Shown here in pieces: positions 15,548-25,155 of a DNA stretch of 64,000 nt; position 1 is the stretch's first letter, and every line of letters begins with the position of its first letter. The notes beneath the pieces were generated by a model. That model saw only the letters and a program-made list of their open reading frames with translations, ran no database searches and was not told the DNA's origin. Source of the stretch: Bacteroidales bacterium (GTDB lineage: Bacteria > Bacteroidota > Bacteroidia > Bacteroidales > UBA932); contig JAQVBQ010000002.1 of NCBI GenBank assembly GCA_028690215.1, positions 1 through 64,000 of the forward strand. The letters are read 5' to 3'. Made by a program: the position numbers and the translations under genes.

Positions 15548-16789
15548 ATGAAGAACAAGAAGAAAACATGGATAATAATTATCGCGGTTGTGGTTATCAT
15601 TATCCTCATAATTGCAGGAATAACAGGTAAAAAAGACAGCACACCGGTAACTGCAGAGAAGATTAAACTGAACAACATAACCGAGGTGATTCCTGCCAAT
15701 GGAAAGATCCAGCCTGTGATTGAGGTGAAGATCAGCCCCGATGTCTCTGGAGAGATTGTCGAGCTGAATTTCAAAGAGGGCGATAAGGTGAAGAGAGGTG
15801 ATCTGATTATTAAAATCAAGCAGGATGTCTATATTTCGGTAAAGGAGAGGGCTGAGGCATCTCTCAATGCCACAAAGGCTCAGCTTGACCAGCAGCTGGC
15901 ACAATTCACCCAGACTGAGGCAAATTTCGAGCGTAATAAGAAGCTCTACGAGCAGAAGGCAATTTCCGAAAAAGAGTATGAGGATGCTCTCTCTCAATAT
16001 GAGGTTGCAAAGGAGCAGATTAAGGCCGCCAGATTCAATGTCCGCAGCTATGATGCTGCTCTTAAGGAGGCAAATGAGAATCTGTACAAAACAAACATAT
16101 ATGCCCCTATGGATGGCATTATTTCCAAACTGAGCGTTGAAAAGGGTGAAAGGGTTGTCGGCACAAGTCAGATGGCAGGTACCGAGATGCTGAGAATTGC
16201 CAACTTCAACGAGATGGAGGTGCTTGTCGATGTCAATGAGAATGATATTATCCGCATAAAGGACAACGATACTGCAATTATTGAGGTTGATGCCTACCCT
16301 AACAGGAAATTCACAGGGGTTGTCACTCAGATAGCCAACTCAGCAAAGAATATTGGCGCTACTACTGATCAGGTGACAAATTTCGAGGTTAAAGTCCTTG
16401 TCCTGCCTGAGTCATACGCAGACCTCATGAACGAAGGGAAAAATCCTTTCAGGCCCGGTATGTCTGCATCTGTTTCAATTCAGACTGCAACTAGAAATAG
16501 TGTTCTTACAGTGCCTATCCAATCGATTACAACCAGAAGTGACCTTCTCTCCGACTCTGTGAAAAAGAGTCTGACCGTGAATGAGTCTGTTGAGAATGTA
16601 TTTGTAGTCACAGGGGATACTCTACAGGTAAGAAAAATCACTACTGGCATCCAGGATCTTAACAATATTGAGGTTCTTACAGGACTTAAAGAGGGTGAGA
16701 TGGTTGTTACAGGTCCGTTTTCAGGGATAAGTAAGACACTGAAGAGCGGCACAAAAGTAACAGTAGAAGATCCTAAAAAGAAAAAATAA
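15548..16789 (+). CDS. HlyD/MacA-type periplasmic adaptor, 413 aa
   Basis: Membrane-fusion protein joining an inner-membrane pump to TolC. An N-terminal membrane anchor (about residues 7-25) is followed by a lipoyl/barrel-sandwich half (VSGEIVELNFKEGDKVKRGD), a coiled-coil hairpin (about 95-185), the second lipoyl half (IYAPMDGIISKLSVEKGERV) and beta-barrel domains with a Lys-rich end. It resembles MacA-like adaptors, yet no MacB-type transporter gene lies beside it, so the C39 transporter upstream may be its pump. A GTG three bases earlier is an alternative start. The tsaB gene follows 9 bases later, so it is probably cotranscribed. Confidence 0.92.
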   Translation: MKNKKKTWIIIIAVVVIIILIIAGITGKKDSTPVTAEKIKLNNITEVIPANGKIQPVIEVKISPDVSGEIVELNFKEGDKVKRGDLIIKIKQDVYISVKERAEASLNATKAQLDQQLAQFTQTEANFERNKKLYEQKAISEKEYEDALSQYEVAKEQIKAARFNVRSYDAALKEANENLYKTNIYAPMDGIISKLSVEKGERVVGTSQMAGTEMLRIANFNEMEVLVDVNENDIIRIKDNDTAIIEVDAYPNRKFTGVVTQIANSAKNIGATTDQVTNFEVKVLVLPESYADLMNEGKNPFRPGMSASVSIQTATRNSVLTVPIQSITTRSDLLSDSVKKSLTVNESVENVFVVTGDTLQVRKITTGIQDLNNIEVLTGLKEGEMVVTGPFSGISKTLKSGTKVTVEDPKKKK

Positions 16790-16798
16790 ATTCTCATT

Positions 16799-17509
16799 AT
16801 GTTTCCACAGCTCCTGTTTATTGAGACCAGTACCGAAGTATGCTCAGTAGCCCTTTCAAGAGGCAATCAAATTATTTGTTCCCGTACCGTAAAGGAACCT
16901 AAATCTCACGCAAGGATCATAGCTCCTCTCATTCAGGAGATTTTGACGGAGTGCTCCACATCCATCGGAGAGTGCAGTGCCGTCGTAGTTAGTGAGGGGC
17001 CTGGTTCTTACACTGGGTTGAGGGTGGGTGCCTCTATTGCAAAGGGTCTCTGCTATGGTGCATCAATTCCTCTAATTGCCGTCAGTTCTCTGGAGCTTCT
17101 TGCAAGGATTGTTTTTGCCGAAGCAGGTCAGTTTCCCTCTTCCACTATTCTGGTGCCTATGATTGATGCCAGAAGGATGGAGGTCTATACAGCAAAGTAC
17201 AACATGGAGTGCGAGGCTTTATCTCAGACCGAGGCTGTTGTTGTAACTCCCGAGAGCTTTTCTGAAGAGCTATCAAAAGGCATAGTGGTCTTTACAGGTG
17301 ATGGTGCCCCGAAATGCAGGGATATAATCACACATCCCAACGCCCGCTTTATTGAAGGGGAGGCTAATGCAACAGGTATGCTAATTCCGGCACTGAAAAA
17401 ATTCAATGCCGGGGAGTTTGTTGACGTAGCCTATTTCGAACCTTTTTATCTGAAAGATTTCGTCGCCGGCGTCTCTAAAAAGAGTTTCTTTAAAATTCCC
17501 GGAGCCTGA
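16799..17509 (+). CDS. tsaB: tRNA threonylcarbamoyladenosine biosynthesis protein TsaB
   Basis: Scaffold partner of TsaD in making t6A at position 37 of ANN-decoding tRNAs. The ASKHA-fold N-terminal domain begins LLFIETSTEVCSVAL and has the signature SEGPGSYTGLRVG (about residues 63-75). At 236 aa it is full length. It ends 2 bases from the convergent end of the TlpA-like gene. Confidence 0.95.
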   Translation: MFPQLLFIETSTEVCSVALSRGNQIICSRTVKEPKSHARIIAPLIQEILTECSTSIGECSAVVVSEGPGSYTGLRVGASIAKGLCYGASIPLIAVSSLELLARIVFAEAGQFPSSTILVPMIDARRMEVYTAKYNMECEALSQTEAVVVTPESFSEELSKGIVVFTGDGAPKCRDIITHPNARFIEGEANATGMLIPALKKFNAGEFVDVAYFEPFYLKDFVAGVSKKSFFKIPGA

Positions 17510-17511
17510 TT

Positions 17512-18651
17512 CTACAATAGACCGGATACTACGCTTTCGAGTCTTGATCCGAAAATATCTCTGGCAACTACATTTCCATCTTTGGCAATTACGAAGATTG
17601 CAGGGACTTTGGTTACATTGTAGGAGATAACTCCGATTGAACTTGCTCCCAGTCCGTCACAAACACTTATCCAAGGCAGACTTTGGTCTGCAACAGCTCT
17701 TGCCCAGAGTGTCTTGTCAGTATCGACTGATACCTGGTATATTTCAAGCCCTCTGCCGTTGTATTTCTGATATATTTGCAGAAGGTCATGGTTGAGCATT
17801 TTCTGATTAACATCCTGAGAACTCCAGAAAGAGAGTATGACAACTTTTCCTGCCAAATCAGACAAACTTCTCTGCTTCGCATTGACATCAGGCATTGTAA
17901 TCTCCGGATGGCCGGCGATGTTTGCCCCCTCTATCCTGTCGTTGAGTTCCATATATCTCTCCTGTTTCTCAACCTCTTCTTTAAGATTGGTGACATACGG
18001 CGATGTAGGATATTTTACTATCAGTGAATCACAGACTCTTCTGAAGAGCAGTATATCTCTTGCATCGGCAAAGAGAGGCAACTCATTCGGGAATGTCTGA
18101 TAGAGAAGCGGTATGTTTGTAATTGAATAAGGATTTGTATAGAGGTGTTTTATCGCTTTCTGTTTCTGTTTAACATAAAGGGAGCCGAGCTGATAGCCAA
18201 GGTTTCTGCTCAATGCAGTATCTCCCGACATGTCAGACAATTGTTTTGCGTTAACAAGTGAGTCATATCTCATGGCTACAATATTTGCATCCTTCTCTAT
18301 CTCCTGCATAAGCAAAGTCTCTTCAGAACCTTCAGAAATTATTTTTTTACCGAGGGTGTCAGTGGAGAATTTTATGGATTCACCCGGCAATACTACAAAT
18401 GAGGCTATTTTATTATCCTTGTAGTAGAGGTAATAGAACTCGGGAGAATCACTCTTTGTTTTAAATTTGTAAGAGACCTTCCCCTCTTCCGCTATAAGGG
18501 TGTCAACGACCTCCTGACTGTTATAGGCAAGATGCTTGAGTATAATCTCACCCTTTTCCAATCCCTCGATTGAACCTTTGATGCTTGACCTGTCTGAGGA
18601 GCACGATACAGCTATTAATACTGCAATTAGTATTGAAATATGTTTTCTCAT
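17512..18651 (-). CDS. TlpA/thioredoxin-like lipoprotein without CxxC, 379 aa
   Basis: Envelope lipoprotein: signal peptide with lipobox ending AVSC (Cys17). A DUF4369-like beta domain (about residues 22-120) and a helical linker lead to a C-terminal thioredoxin-fold domain (about 245-379) that keeps the LAGKVVILSFW strand and the cis-Pro region (VTKVPAIFVI). The redox motif that should follow LSFW is replaced by SSQDVNQK, with no cysteine, so it cannot act as a disulfide oxidoreductase by the normal mechanism. Similar proteins with intact CxxC are common in Bacteroidota. A binding or scaffolding role is possible. It is the last gene in the leftward run from greA. Confidence 0.82.
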   Translation of the reverse strand: MRKHISILIAVLIAVSCSSDRSSIKGSIEGLEKGEIILKHLAYNSQEVVDTLIAEEGKVSYKFKTKSDSPEFYYLYYKDNKIASFVVLPGESIKFSTDTLGKKIISEGSEETLLMQEIEKDANIVAMRYDSLVNAKQLSDMSGDTALSRNLGYQLGSLYVKQKQKAIKHLYTNPYSITNIPLLYQTFPNELPLFADARDILLFRRVCDSLIVKYPTSPYVTNLKEEVEKQERYMELNDRIEGANIAGHPEITMPDVNAKQRSLSDLAGKVVILSFWSSQDVNQKMLNHDLLQIYQKYNGRGLEIYQVSVDTDKTLWARAVADQSLPWISVCDGLGASSIGVISYNVTKVPAIFVIAKDGNVVARDIFGSRLESVVSGLL

Positions 18652-18674
18652 TGTTTATGTTTTTCGGTATAGGG

Positions 18675-19070
18675 TTACTTTATTCCGGCTGATATCGAGG
18701 CCGCGATTGAGGCCATCTCTTCGCCCTCAAGTTTGAGCTTGGGCTTTCTGAAATCCATATCACTCTCACTGTTGATAGGAATAAGGTGTATATGTGCATG
18801 AGGAACCTCAAGGCCTAAAACAGCCACACCTACCCTATTGCAAGGTATTGCACCCTTTATGCCTTTTGCTACCTTTTGTGCAAATACAACCATATCGGAG
18901 AGCTCCTTGCTCTCCATGTCGAAGATATAATCTGTCTCACTCTTTGGAATAACAAGAGTGTGTCCCTTTGAAACGGGATTTATATCGAGAAATGCGTAGA
19001 ATCTGTCACTCTCCGCCACCTTGTATGAAGGTATCTCTCCCTTTACAATTTTTGTGAAAATTGTTGACAT
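18675..19070 (-). CDS. HIT family protein, 131 aa
   Basis: Histidine-triad nucleotide-binding hydrolase. The N-terminus STIFTKIVKGEIPSYKVAE and the active-site motif HAHIHLIP match the bacterial HinT-like branch, which hydrolyses AMP-linked amines. I start at ATG 19070 because it lies 1 base after the greA stop and fits the family start; ATG 19088 would overlap greA. It is probably cotranscribed with greA, an arrangement frequent in Bacteroidales. Confidence 0.93.
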   Translation of the reverse strand: MSTIFTKIVKGEIPSYKVAESDRFYAFLDINPVSKGHTLVIPKSETDYIFDMESKELSDMVVFAQKVAKGIKGAIPCNRVGVAVLGLEVPHAHIHLIPINSESDMDFRKPKLKLEGEEMASIAASISAGIK

Positions 19071-19071
19071 T

Positions 19072-19545
19072 TTATAGTGAAATTTCAATTATTTCGAATT
19101 TCAAAACTCCTGAAGGCACCTTAACCTCTACAACATCACCCTTTGTCTTGCCGATAAGAGCCTTACCGATAGGTGTAGCTGCAGCCAGCTTGCCCTCCTT
19201 CAGGTTAGCCTCGCTCTCCGCAACCAAAGTATATTCAACAGTTGAGTTGTTGTTGAGGTTTTTGAGTTTAACCTTGTTCAACATCTGAACATGTGTAGTG
19301 TTGATTTTTGACTTGTCTATGATGCGTGCGTTGGCAATCATGTCCTCAAGCTTTGCTATCCTTAGCTCGAGGAGGCCTTGTGCCTCTTTGGCGGCATCAT
19401 ACTCTGCGTTTTCAGAAAGGTCGCCCTTATCTCTGGCTTCTGCGATAGCCATAGTAATTGCAGGTCTTTCTACACTGACCAAGTGACGATGTTCTTCTTT
19501 GAGCTTGTCAAGTCCCTCCGAAGTTAAGTAGTGAATCTTTGACAT
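19072..19545 (-). CDS. greA: Transcription elongation factor GreA
   Basis: Rescues backtracked RNA polymerase by stimulating transcript cleavage. A coiled-coil N-terminal domain (about residues 1-75) has the acidic tip GDLSENAEY that reaches the active site. The FKBP-like C-terminal domain has the usual ATPIGKALIGKTKGD. At 157 aa it is full length. A -7 box lies at 19594-19601. Confidence 0.95.
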   Translation of the reverse strand: MSKIHYLTSEGLDKLKEEHRHLVSVERPAITMAIAEARDKGDLSENAEYDAAKEAQGLLELRIAKLEDMIANARIIDKSKINTTHVQMLNKVKLKNLNNNSTVEYTLVAESEANLKEGKLAAATPIGKALIGKTKGDVVEVKVPSGVLKFEIIEISL

Positions 19546-19593
19546 AAATAAAAAAATTAAAAAGAATCCTGCGGTTTACAGGACTCTTTGTTG

Positions 19594-19601
19594 CAAAGAT
19601 A
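19594..19601 (-). promoter_or_regulatory. -7 box upstream of greA
   Basis: The minus strand reads TATCTTTG, a perfect -7 box, about 48 bases before the greA ATG. A TTTG (rc of 19616-19619) is present but only 14 bp away. Confidence 0.4.
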
Positions 19602-19621
19602 ATAAATTTTCTTTACAAATG

Positions 19622-20008
19622 TTATTGTTCTTGATATTTCGGTTTCATGATTTCAGAGAAGATAACCAATTGCCTTGGATCTACGATAAATGGCTTTTCA
19701 GTTGTCTCTTCTACATCTTTTATCTCACCCGAAGAGATATTGTCTTGCTCAGGTATGACAACATCAACCGGCTTAAAATCAGCGCTTCGCGGAGTATCCA
19801 GGATATCCTCATAAACATCTCTTACAGGCTCTTGCTCCGGTTCATGCTCCGGCTCAGGTTCGCTTGTAAAAAAGAATGGTCCATTACTAAATGGTTCATT
19901 ACTGATAATGTTCTTTTTAGTTTTGGCAGCCTCTTTCTTTTTCTTCTCGGAATATCCTTGAAAGAGCAGAAGTGCCAAACCCAGCAGTATTGTAAGCCAG
20001 CTTTCCAT
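19622..20008 (-). CDS. Small membrane-anchored protein of unknown function, 128 aa
   Basis: One N-terminal hydrophobic segment (about residues 4-17) is followed by a Lys-rich stretch, a Glu/Pro-rich low-complexity linker (SEPEPEHEPEQEP), and a conserved-looking C-terminal segment IVDPRQLVIFSEIMKPKY. That tail recurs, as I recall, in small Bacteroidales proteins of this layout, but no function is known. It lies 1 base after ribF and is likely cotranscribed with it. Confidence 0.75.
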   Translation of the reverse strand: MESWLTILLGLALLLFQGYSEKKKKEAAKTKKNIISNEPFSNGPFFFTSEPEPEHEPEQEPVRDVYEDILDTPRSADFKPVDVVIPEQDNISSGEIKDVEETTEKPFIVDPRQLVIFSEIMKPKYQEQ

Positions 20009-20009
20009 A

Positions 20010-20924
20010 TTACCTGAGATTTACATTAATGTCCGGAATGATTTTGTAACAGCTCTCCTTGTCCTTTCCTATCTGCTCCTTAAGCTGTTCAAGCGACTCG
20101 AAACGTCTTTCGCTTCTGAGTCTCGAAACGAATTCGATTTTTATTGAAAGACCATAGATATCTTCATCGAAATCCAGCAAATGTGTCTCGATTGTCCTCT
20201 CATTGCCATTGCCAATAGTAGGTCTGGTGCCTATGTTTGTAATGCCCCTGTATGTCTTTCCCGCATACTCAACCCAAACGATGTAGACACCGTCGTCAGG
20301 CACAAGCTTTAGAGGTTCGTAAAGTCTGATATTAGCTGTCGGGAAGCCCATAGTTCGTCCGATTCTTCTTCCCTCAACCACAGCGCCTTCTAAACCGTAT
20401 CTATAGCCTAAAAGTATATTGGCCTCCTCAACCCTTCCCCTCTCAATGAAATCTCTTATCCTTGTAGAGCTGATCTTTGAATCCACCTCATTCGTGGTGC
20501 ACTCCTCTACTCGTATAGGTGTGATACCGCACATTCTTGCTATCCGGAACATCTCCTCCTGAGTCTGATTCACATCGCTGCCGACATGGTGATCGTAACC
20601 GACAACCAAAGTCTCAATTCCGAGCATCTCAACCAGATATTTCTCAAAAAACTCCTCGGTAGTCTGGCTGGCAAAATCCTTATTGAATGGCAGAACCACA
20701 ACCTCGTCTATACCATAGCTTCTAATGAGATTCCGTTTTTCATCAAGAGTGGTGAGCAGTCTGAATTTTGCTGCATCCTGCTGCAAAACGGCACGTGGGT
20801 GCGGCCAGAATGTAACTACCACACTCCTTCCCCTGCACTCTTTGGCAAGAGAACATACACTATTTATAACTGAGAGGTGACCTCTGTGGACTCCGTCAAA
20901 AAAACCTGTCGTACCTATAACCAT
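20010..20924 (-). CDS. ribF: Bifunctional riboflavin kinase/FAD synthetase
   Basis: Makes FMN and FAD from riboflavin. The N-terminal FAD-synthetase (nucleotidyltransferase) domain has GFFDGVHRGH (about residues 7-16) and SSTRIRDFIERG. The C-terminal riboflavin-kinase domain has GRTMGFPTANI (about 190-200) and ITNIGTRPTIG. At 304 aa it is full length. It overlaps the end of the glycogen synthase/phosphorylase gene by 10 bases. Confidence 0.95.
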   Translation of the reverse strand: MVIGTTGFFDGVHRGHLSVINSVCSLAKECRGRSVVVTFWPHPRAVLQQDAAKFRLLTTLDEKRNLIRSYGIDEVVVLPFNKDFASQTTEEFFEKYLVEMLGIETLVVGYDHHVGSDVNQTQEEMFRIARMCGITPIRVEECTTNEVDSKISSTRIRDFIERGRVEEANILLGYRYGLEGAVVEGRRIGRTMGFPTANIRLYEPLKLVPDDGVYIVWVEYAGKTYRGITNIGTRPTIGNGNERTIETHLLDFDEDIYGLSIKIEFVSRLRSERRFESLEQLKEQIGKDKESCYKIIPDINVNLR

Positions 20925-23900
20925 CTTACTAAATCAAAATCCTGCCTGTGAGGCAACTCTGGATGTTTTGCATATACGCGCCCTGCAAAGTTATAAACTC
21001 CTGCTGTTTCTGGCATCATCTGACATCTGTATTTTGCAATTCCATCCTTAAAGCTCACAAAATCAAAACTATATATTTTCAACAATTTCATTTTGTTATC
21101 CTTGCCCTTTGTGGCAAAAACCATCTCAACACCTATATCGTCAGGAGACAGGTCACCTATCATGAGTTCAACCTCAGCATAGTATTCATTACCCGGTGAG
21201 ATCTCCTCCTTGGAATTCTCGGGCTTAATATAGTTTTTAACCTCTATAAGCGGCCACTCCCGTTTTACCATCTTCTTCCAGTATGATATCTCCCTGGCTA
21301 ATGCATAGTCATTGCTGACCAGTCTCTCGTTCCGCTGATTGAGAGGATTGTAGAATTGTTGCTGATAGTCCTCCATCATCCTGTGGGTTGTGAAATTAGA
21401 CGCTACCTGTGCAATTGTATTCTTAATGTACTTTATCCACTCCAGAGGTAATCCATTTTTCTTATCCAGATTATAGAACAGCGGGGCGATATCGGTCTCA
21501 ATCATGTTGTAAATTGTTGCTGCATCGAGCTCATCCTGAGAGGCGGGATCATTATATGTGACCTCCTTAGGCAGTGCCCATCCTGCACCCTCTTTGTACC
21601 CTTCGACCCACCAGCCGTCTAGTACTGAAAAGTGCATTACACCATTCATCGCAGCCTTCTCTCCGCTGGTACCTGAGGCCTCAAGTGGTCTTGTAGGTGT
21701 GTTCATCCAGACATCCACCCCTTGTACAAGTATCTTGGCAACTCCCATATCATATCCAGGGATGAATATTATCTTTCCAATAAATTGCGGCATCAGCGAA
21801 ACCTCTACAATCCTTTTAATAAGATCCTGTCCGGCTTTGTCTGCAGGGTGTGCCTTTCCCGCAAATACAAACTGTACCGGATGCTCCTTGTTGTTGACGA
21901 TTGATGCGAGACGTTCCAGATCCCTGAACAGAAGTGAGGCTCGTTTGTAGGTTGCAAATCTTCGGGCAAATCCAATTGTGAGGACATCGCATCTTAAAGC
22001 CTCCTTGATGGCTACAATCTGATGCGGCCGGTAATGTGCTGTTGTAACAGGTTCTGAAAGAGAGTGCTTTATAAATGTCATTAATCTCTCTCTCAATCTG
22101 TTCCTGATCTCCCACACCTTTTGATCGGCCACTTTGTATATGCCCTCGAAACAACTTTTGTCGTATATGTGTTCGGAAAAACCGGCCCCGAATGCCTTTT
22201 CGAAAATGGTCTTCCAGTCTCCGGCTGTCCAGGTAGGGTAATGGACACCGTTTGTAACATAGCTTACATGCAGCTCTTCCGGAAGATATCCCGGCCATAA
22301 CGGAGAGAGAATCTCGCGGCTTACCTCTCCGTGAAGCATACTTACACCGTTGATCTCTTGTGAAAGATTAGATGCCAGGTTGCTCATCGAGAACTTCTCG
22401 TTAGGATCTGCAGGATCTATCTTACCGAGTGACATCATGGTCTCCCAGGATATCTTCAGACGGTCTGCAAAATGTGGAATATACTCCCTCAACAGATCTT
22501 CCGAGAATGAGTCGTGTCCTGCAGGAACAGGTGTATGTGTCGTGAAGAGTGAGGATGATCGTACAACCTCCACAGCCTCATTGAAGGAGAGGTTCTCATC
22601 CTGAATATACTCCCTGAGTCTTTCGAGGCCAATAAAGGCTGCATGACCCTCGTTACAGTGATATATGTCAATCTTTTTATCCAATGCTCTCAGAGCAAGA
22701 ATACCACCTATTCCGAGTAACAACTCCTGTTTGAGCCTGTTCTCCCAATCTCCGCCATAGAGGTAATATGTGACAGGCCTGTCTTCAGGAAGGTTTTCCT
22801 CAAAGTCTGTGTCCATGAGTATCAACTCAGTCCTCCCTATATCAGCACGCCAGAGTCTCGCATGAAGGGTCCTGCCCGGGAGGGCTATACCGATAGTGGT
22901 CCAGTTACCCTTATCGTCACGGATAGGTGTTACCGGTATCTTCATGAAATTCTGCGGATCGTAGAGAGCGATCTGATCGCCCTGGGCAGAGAGTCTCTGT
23001 GTAAAATATCCGTACTTGTAGAGCAGCCCCACACCGGTAATTGGCACCATCTTGTCGCTGGACTCCTTCAGGTAGTCACCTGCCAGTATTCCAAGCCCTC
23101 CGGAGTATATCTTGAGAGATGAGTCCAATCCGTATTCCATGCTGAAGTATGCAACAGAAGGTCCTTTCATCTCTCCTTTGACCGAGATGTATTTGTTGAA
23201 AACTTCATAAACATGATCCATCCTCTCCAAAAAATCTGCATTTTTCTCAAGAGCAGCATATTTGCCTGACGGAATATTGTCCATCATGTTCAGCGGGTTT
23301 CTGTAACTGCTTCTCCACAGATCGATATCGATGGATTTGAAGAGATTCTTTGCCTCCTCATTCCAGCTCCACCAGAGATTCTTTGCAATTATCTCCAGTG
23401 GTTTAAGCCGTTCAGGAAGCACTTTATTGACCAGCATTGTGCTCCAGCTTGGTTTGTTTGCTGTACTGACTTTAAAGGTGATGTTATCTTTATCTTCAGA
23501 GAAAACAGGGAACTCTCCGTTTTTGAGAACAATTTTCTCCAAAGCTTCAGAGTATGCCTTTTTGTAATACTGTATCTGATTTTCCCACAACGCCACCTCA
23601 GAAACATCCTTTGCATTGTGTCTGTACTCTGTCAGCCTCTGTTTGCTCAGCTTTGAGATCTCTATGACTTTTGACTCAAGAGCAGAAATCACCTCATCGT
23701 AGTTTGTATCTGTACGTTCGACAATTTCAATACCGGGGTGTGCTTTTCTGTAGTGCTCCTTCACCCACAGTCCGAAGCCTGCCAGTGAGGTTGTGACTGT
23801 AGGGACACTGAATGCCAGACTCTCAAGAGGTGTATATCCCCATGGTTCATAATATGACGGGAAAAGGGTCAAATCAAGACCTGCCAATAGCTGATAGTAT

Positions 23901-25153
23901 GTCTTGTCAAACACTCCGTCATTGCCGTTGAGATATGCAGGGACAAACAAAACCTTGACCTTATCACTGCACTTGTTCTGCAGGTGCAACTCCCTTATTC
24001 TCCTTACTACCGGATCCCATTCGGGGTCATTGAGCATGTGGGTACAGTTTGTGGTATAGCTGGAGAATGTGGTTATCTTATTTACCAACTCCTTATTGGG
24101 GCCGTTATTCCCGGACGGCACAAATATCCATGCAACCAGACCTTTGTTCAATTTCGGGTCGCGGTTGAGCCTGGCTAAAGTATCCAAAAAGAGGTCAATG
24201 CCTTTGTTCTTATATTCATATCGTCCGCTTATGGCAATCATTAAAGTATCATCCTGCAGCTGACAACCGGTCATGAGTGTTGCAATCTCATTCAGGGTAA
24301 TCCTTGCATTTTTGTGATAGGCTTTGTACTCTTCGGAAGTTGGTGTAAAGGAGTTCTCAAATCCGTTAGGTGTTACCAGATCTACGTTTTTGCCCAGAAA
24401 TGCCTTACACTCTCTGGCCGTTACCTCACTTACTGTGGTAAAGATATCTGCAACATGAGCTGCAGTCTTTTCCAATGAGTGTTTTGCCATTACATTGAAC
24501 TCCCTTGCCTTGTCATCTGCCACATAACTCTCAAGAGATCCGTACAAAGGAAGGTTGTTTCCTGAGATACAGCGTCCTACAACCGTGGCGTGAGTGGTAA
24601 AAACAGTTGCCACAGGTATATTTGCAAGGTTGAGATAGAGTACCCCGGCTCCTGTCATCCATTCATGAAACTGAGCCACCACTTTGTGATGCGGAGAGAG
24701 GTTGAATCGTACATAGCTCTCTATCACCTTACCGCATGCATATCCGAAGAGAGCCGACTCAATATAATCCCACTGGCCTGTTATTGAATCAAGTTTGTAT
24801 GTTGTCCAGAACACGGTAAGTATCTCATCCTTTTTGGCAATGTAGGAGCTGAAATCTACCAGTATGGCAATAGGGCGACCGGCGACATTCCATCGCCCGA
24901 CCCTAATCCTGAGACCCTCCTCTGCAGCCTTGACCCGCCAAGCTCTCAACAGATTGTTATCTTCGTTGAATTCAGGGTTCTTGTGGGTTTCTCTCCAGAC
25001 ATCCGGGCCTATTAAAATGTGTCTGTTTTGTAACTCTTTGGAGAGGTTGAGGGCCTTGGTAGCAATAACCGTGTGGATTCCGCCTACTTTATTGCAGACC
25101 TCCCAGCTAACTTCAAAGAGATAGTCGGGTGATAATATTGATTTGTCTGACAT
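20915..25153 (-). CDS. Fusion: GT3-type glycogen synthase plus GT35 alpha-glucan phosphorylase, 1412 aa
   Basis: A two-enzyme fusion in glycogen metabolism. Residues 1 to about 550 resemble family-3 glycogen synthase, the fungal/animal type, with FEVSWEVCNKVGGIHTVI near the start and LFPSYYEPWGYTPLES in the donor-binding half. Residues about 565-1412 are an alpha-glucan phosphorylase of the short GT35 type: a DUF3417-like start (LKPLEIIAKNLWWSWNEEA), the core YFSMEYGLDSSLKIYSGGLG, and EASGTSGEKAAMNG, whose Lys (about residue 1165) should hold pyridoxal phosphate. The synthetic and degradative activities in one chain suggest tight coupling. It sits in a glycogen operon. Similar fusions occur in other Bacteroidota. 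Confidence 0.92.
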   Translation of the reverse strand: MSDKSILSPDYLFEVSWEVCNKVGGIHTVIATKALNLSKELQNRHILIGPDVWRETHKNPEFNEDNNLLRAWRVKAAEEGLRIRVGRWNVAGRPIAILVDFSSYIAKKDEILTVFWTTYKLDSITGQWDYIESALFGYACGKVIESYVRFNLSPHHKVVAQFHEWMTGAGVLYLNLANIPVATVFTTHATVVGRCISGNNLPLYGSLESYVADDKAREFNVMAKHSLEKTAAHVADIFTTVSEVTARECKAFLGKNVDLVTPNGFENSFTPTSEEYKAYHKNARITLNEIATLMTGCQLQDDTLMIAISGRYEYKNKGIDLFLDTLARLNRDPKLNKGLVAWIFVPSGNNGPNKELVNKITTFSSYTTNCTHMLNDPEWDPVVRRIRELHLQNKCSDKVKVLFVPAYLNGNDGVFDKTYYQLLAGLDLTLFPSYYEPWGYTPLESLAFSVPTVTTSLAGFGLWVKEHYRKAHPGIEIVERTDTNYDEVISALESKVIEISKLSKQRLTEYRHNAKDVSEVALWENQIQYYKKAYSEALEKIVLKNGEFPVFSEDKDNITFKVSTANKPSWSTMLVNKVLPERLKPLEIIAKNLWWSWNEEAKNLFKSIDIDLWRSSYRNPLNMMDNIPSGKYAALEKNADFLERMDHVYEVFNKYISVKGEMKGPSVAYFSMEYGLDSSLKIYSGGLGILAGDYLKESSDKMVPITGVGLLYKYGYFTQRLSAQGDQIALYDPQNFMKIPVTPIRDDKGNWTTIGIALPGRTLHARLWRADIGRTELILMDTDFEENLPEDRPVTYYLYGGDWENRLKQELLLGIGGILALRALDKKIDIYHCNEGHAAFIGLERLREYIQDENLSFNEAVEVVRSSSLFTTHTPVPAGHDSFSEDLLREYIPHFADRLKISWETMMSLGKIDPADPNEKFSMSNLASNLSQEINGVSMLHGEVSREILSPLWPGYLPEELHVSYVTNGVHYPTWTAGDWKTIFEKAFGAGFSEHIYDKSCFEGIYKVADQKVWEIRNRLRERLMTFIKHSLSEPVTTAHYRPHQIVAIKEALRCDVLTIGFARRFATYKRASLLFRDLERLASIVNNKEHPVQFVFAGKAHPADKAGQDLIKRIVEVSLMPQFIGKIIFIPGYDMGVAKILVQGVDVWMNTPTRPLEASGTSGEKAAMNGVMHFSVLDGWWVEGYKEGAGWALPKEVTYNDPASQDELDAATIYNMIETDIAPLFYNLDKKNGLPLEWIKYIKNTIAQVASNFTTHRMMEDYQQQFYNPLNQRNERLVSNDYALAREISYWKKMVKREWPLIEVKNYIKPENSKEEISPGNEYYAEVELMIGDLSPDDIGVEMVFATKGKDNKMKLLKIYSFDFVSFKDGIAKYRCQMMPETAGVYNFAGRVYAKHPELPHRQDFDLVRWL

Positions 25154-25155
25154 CT

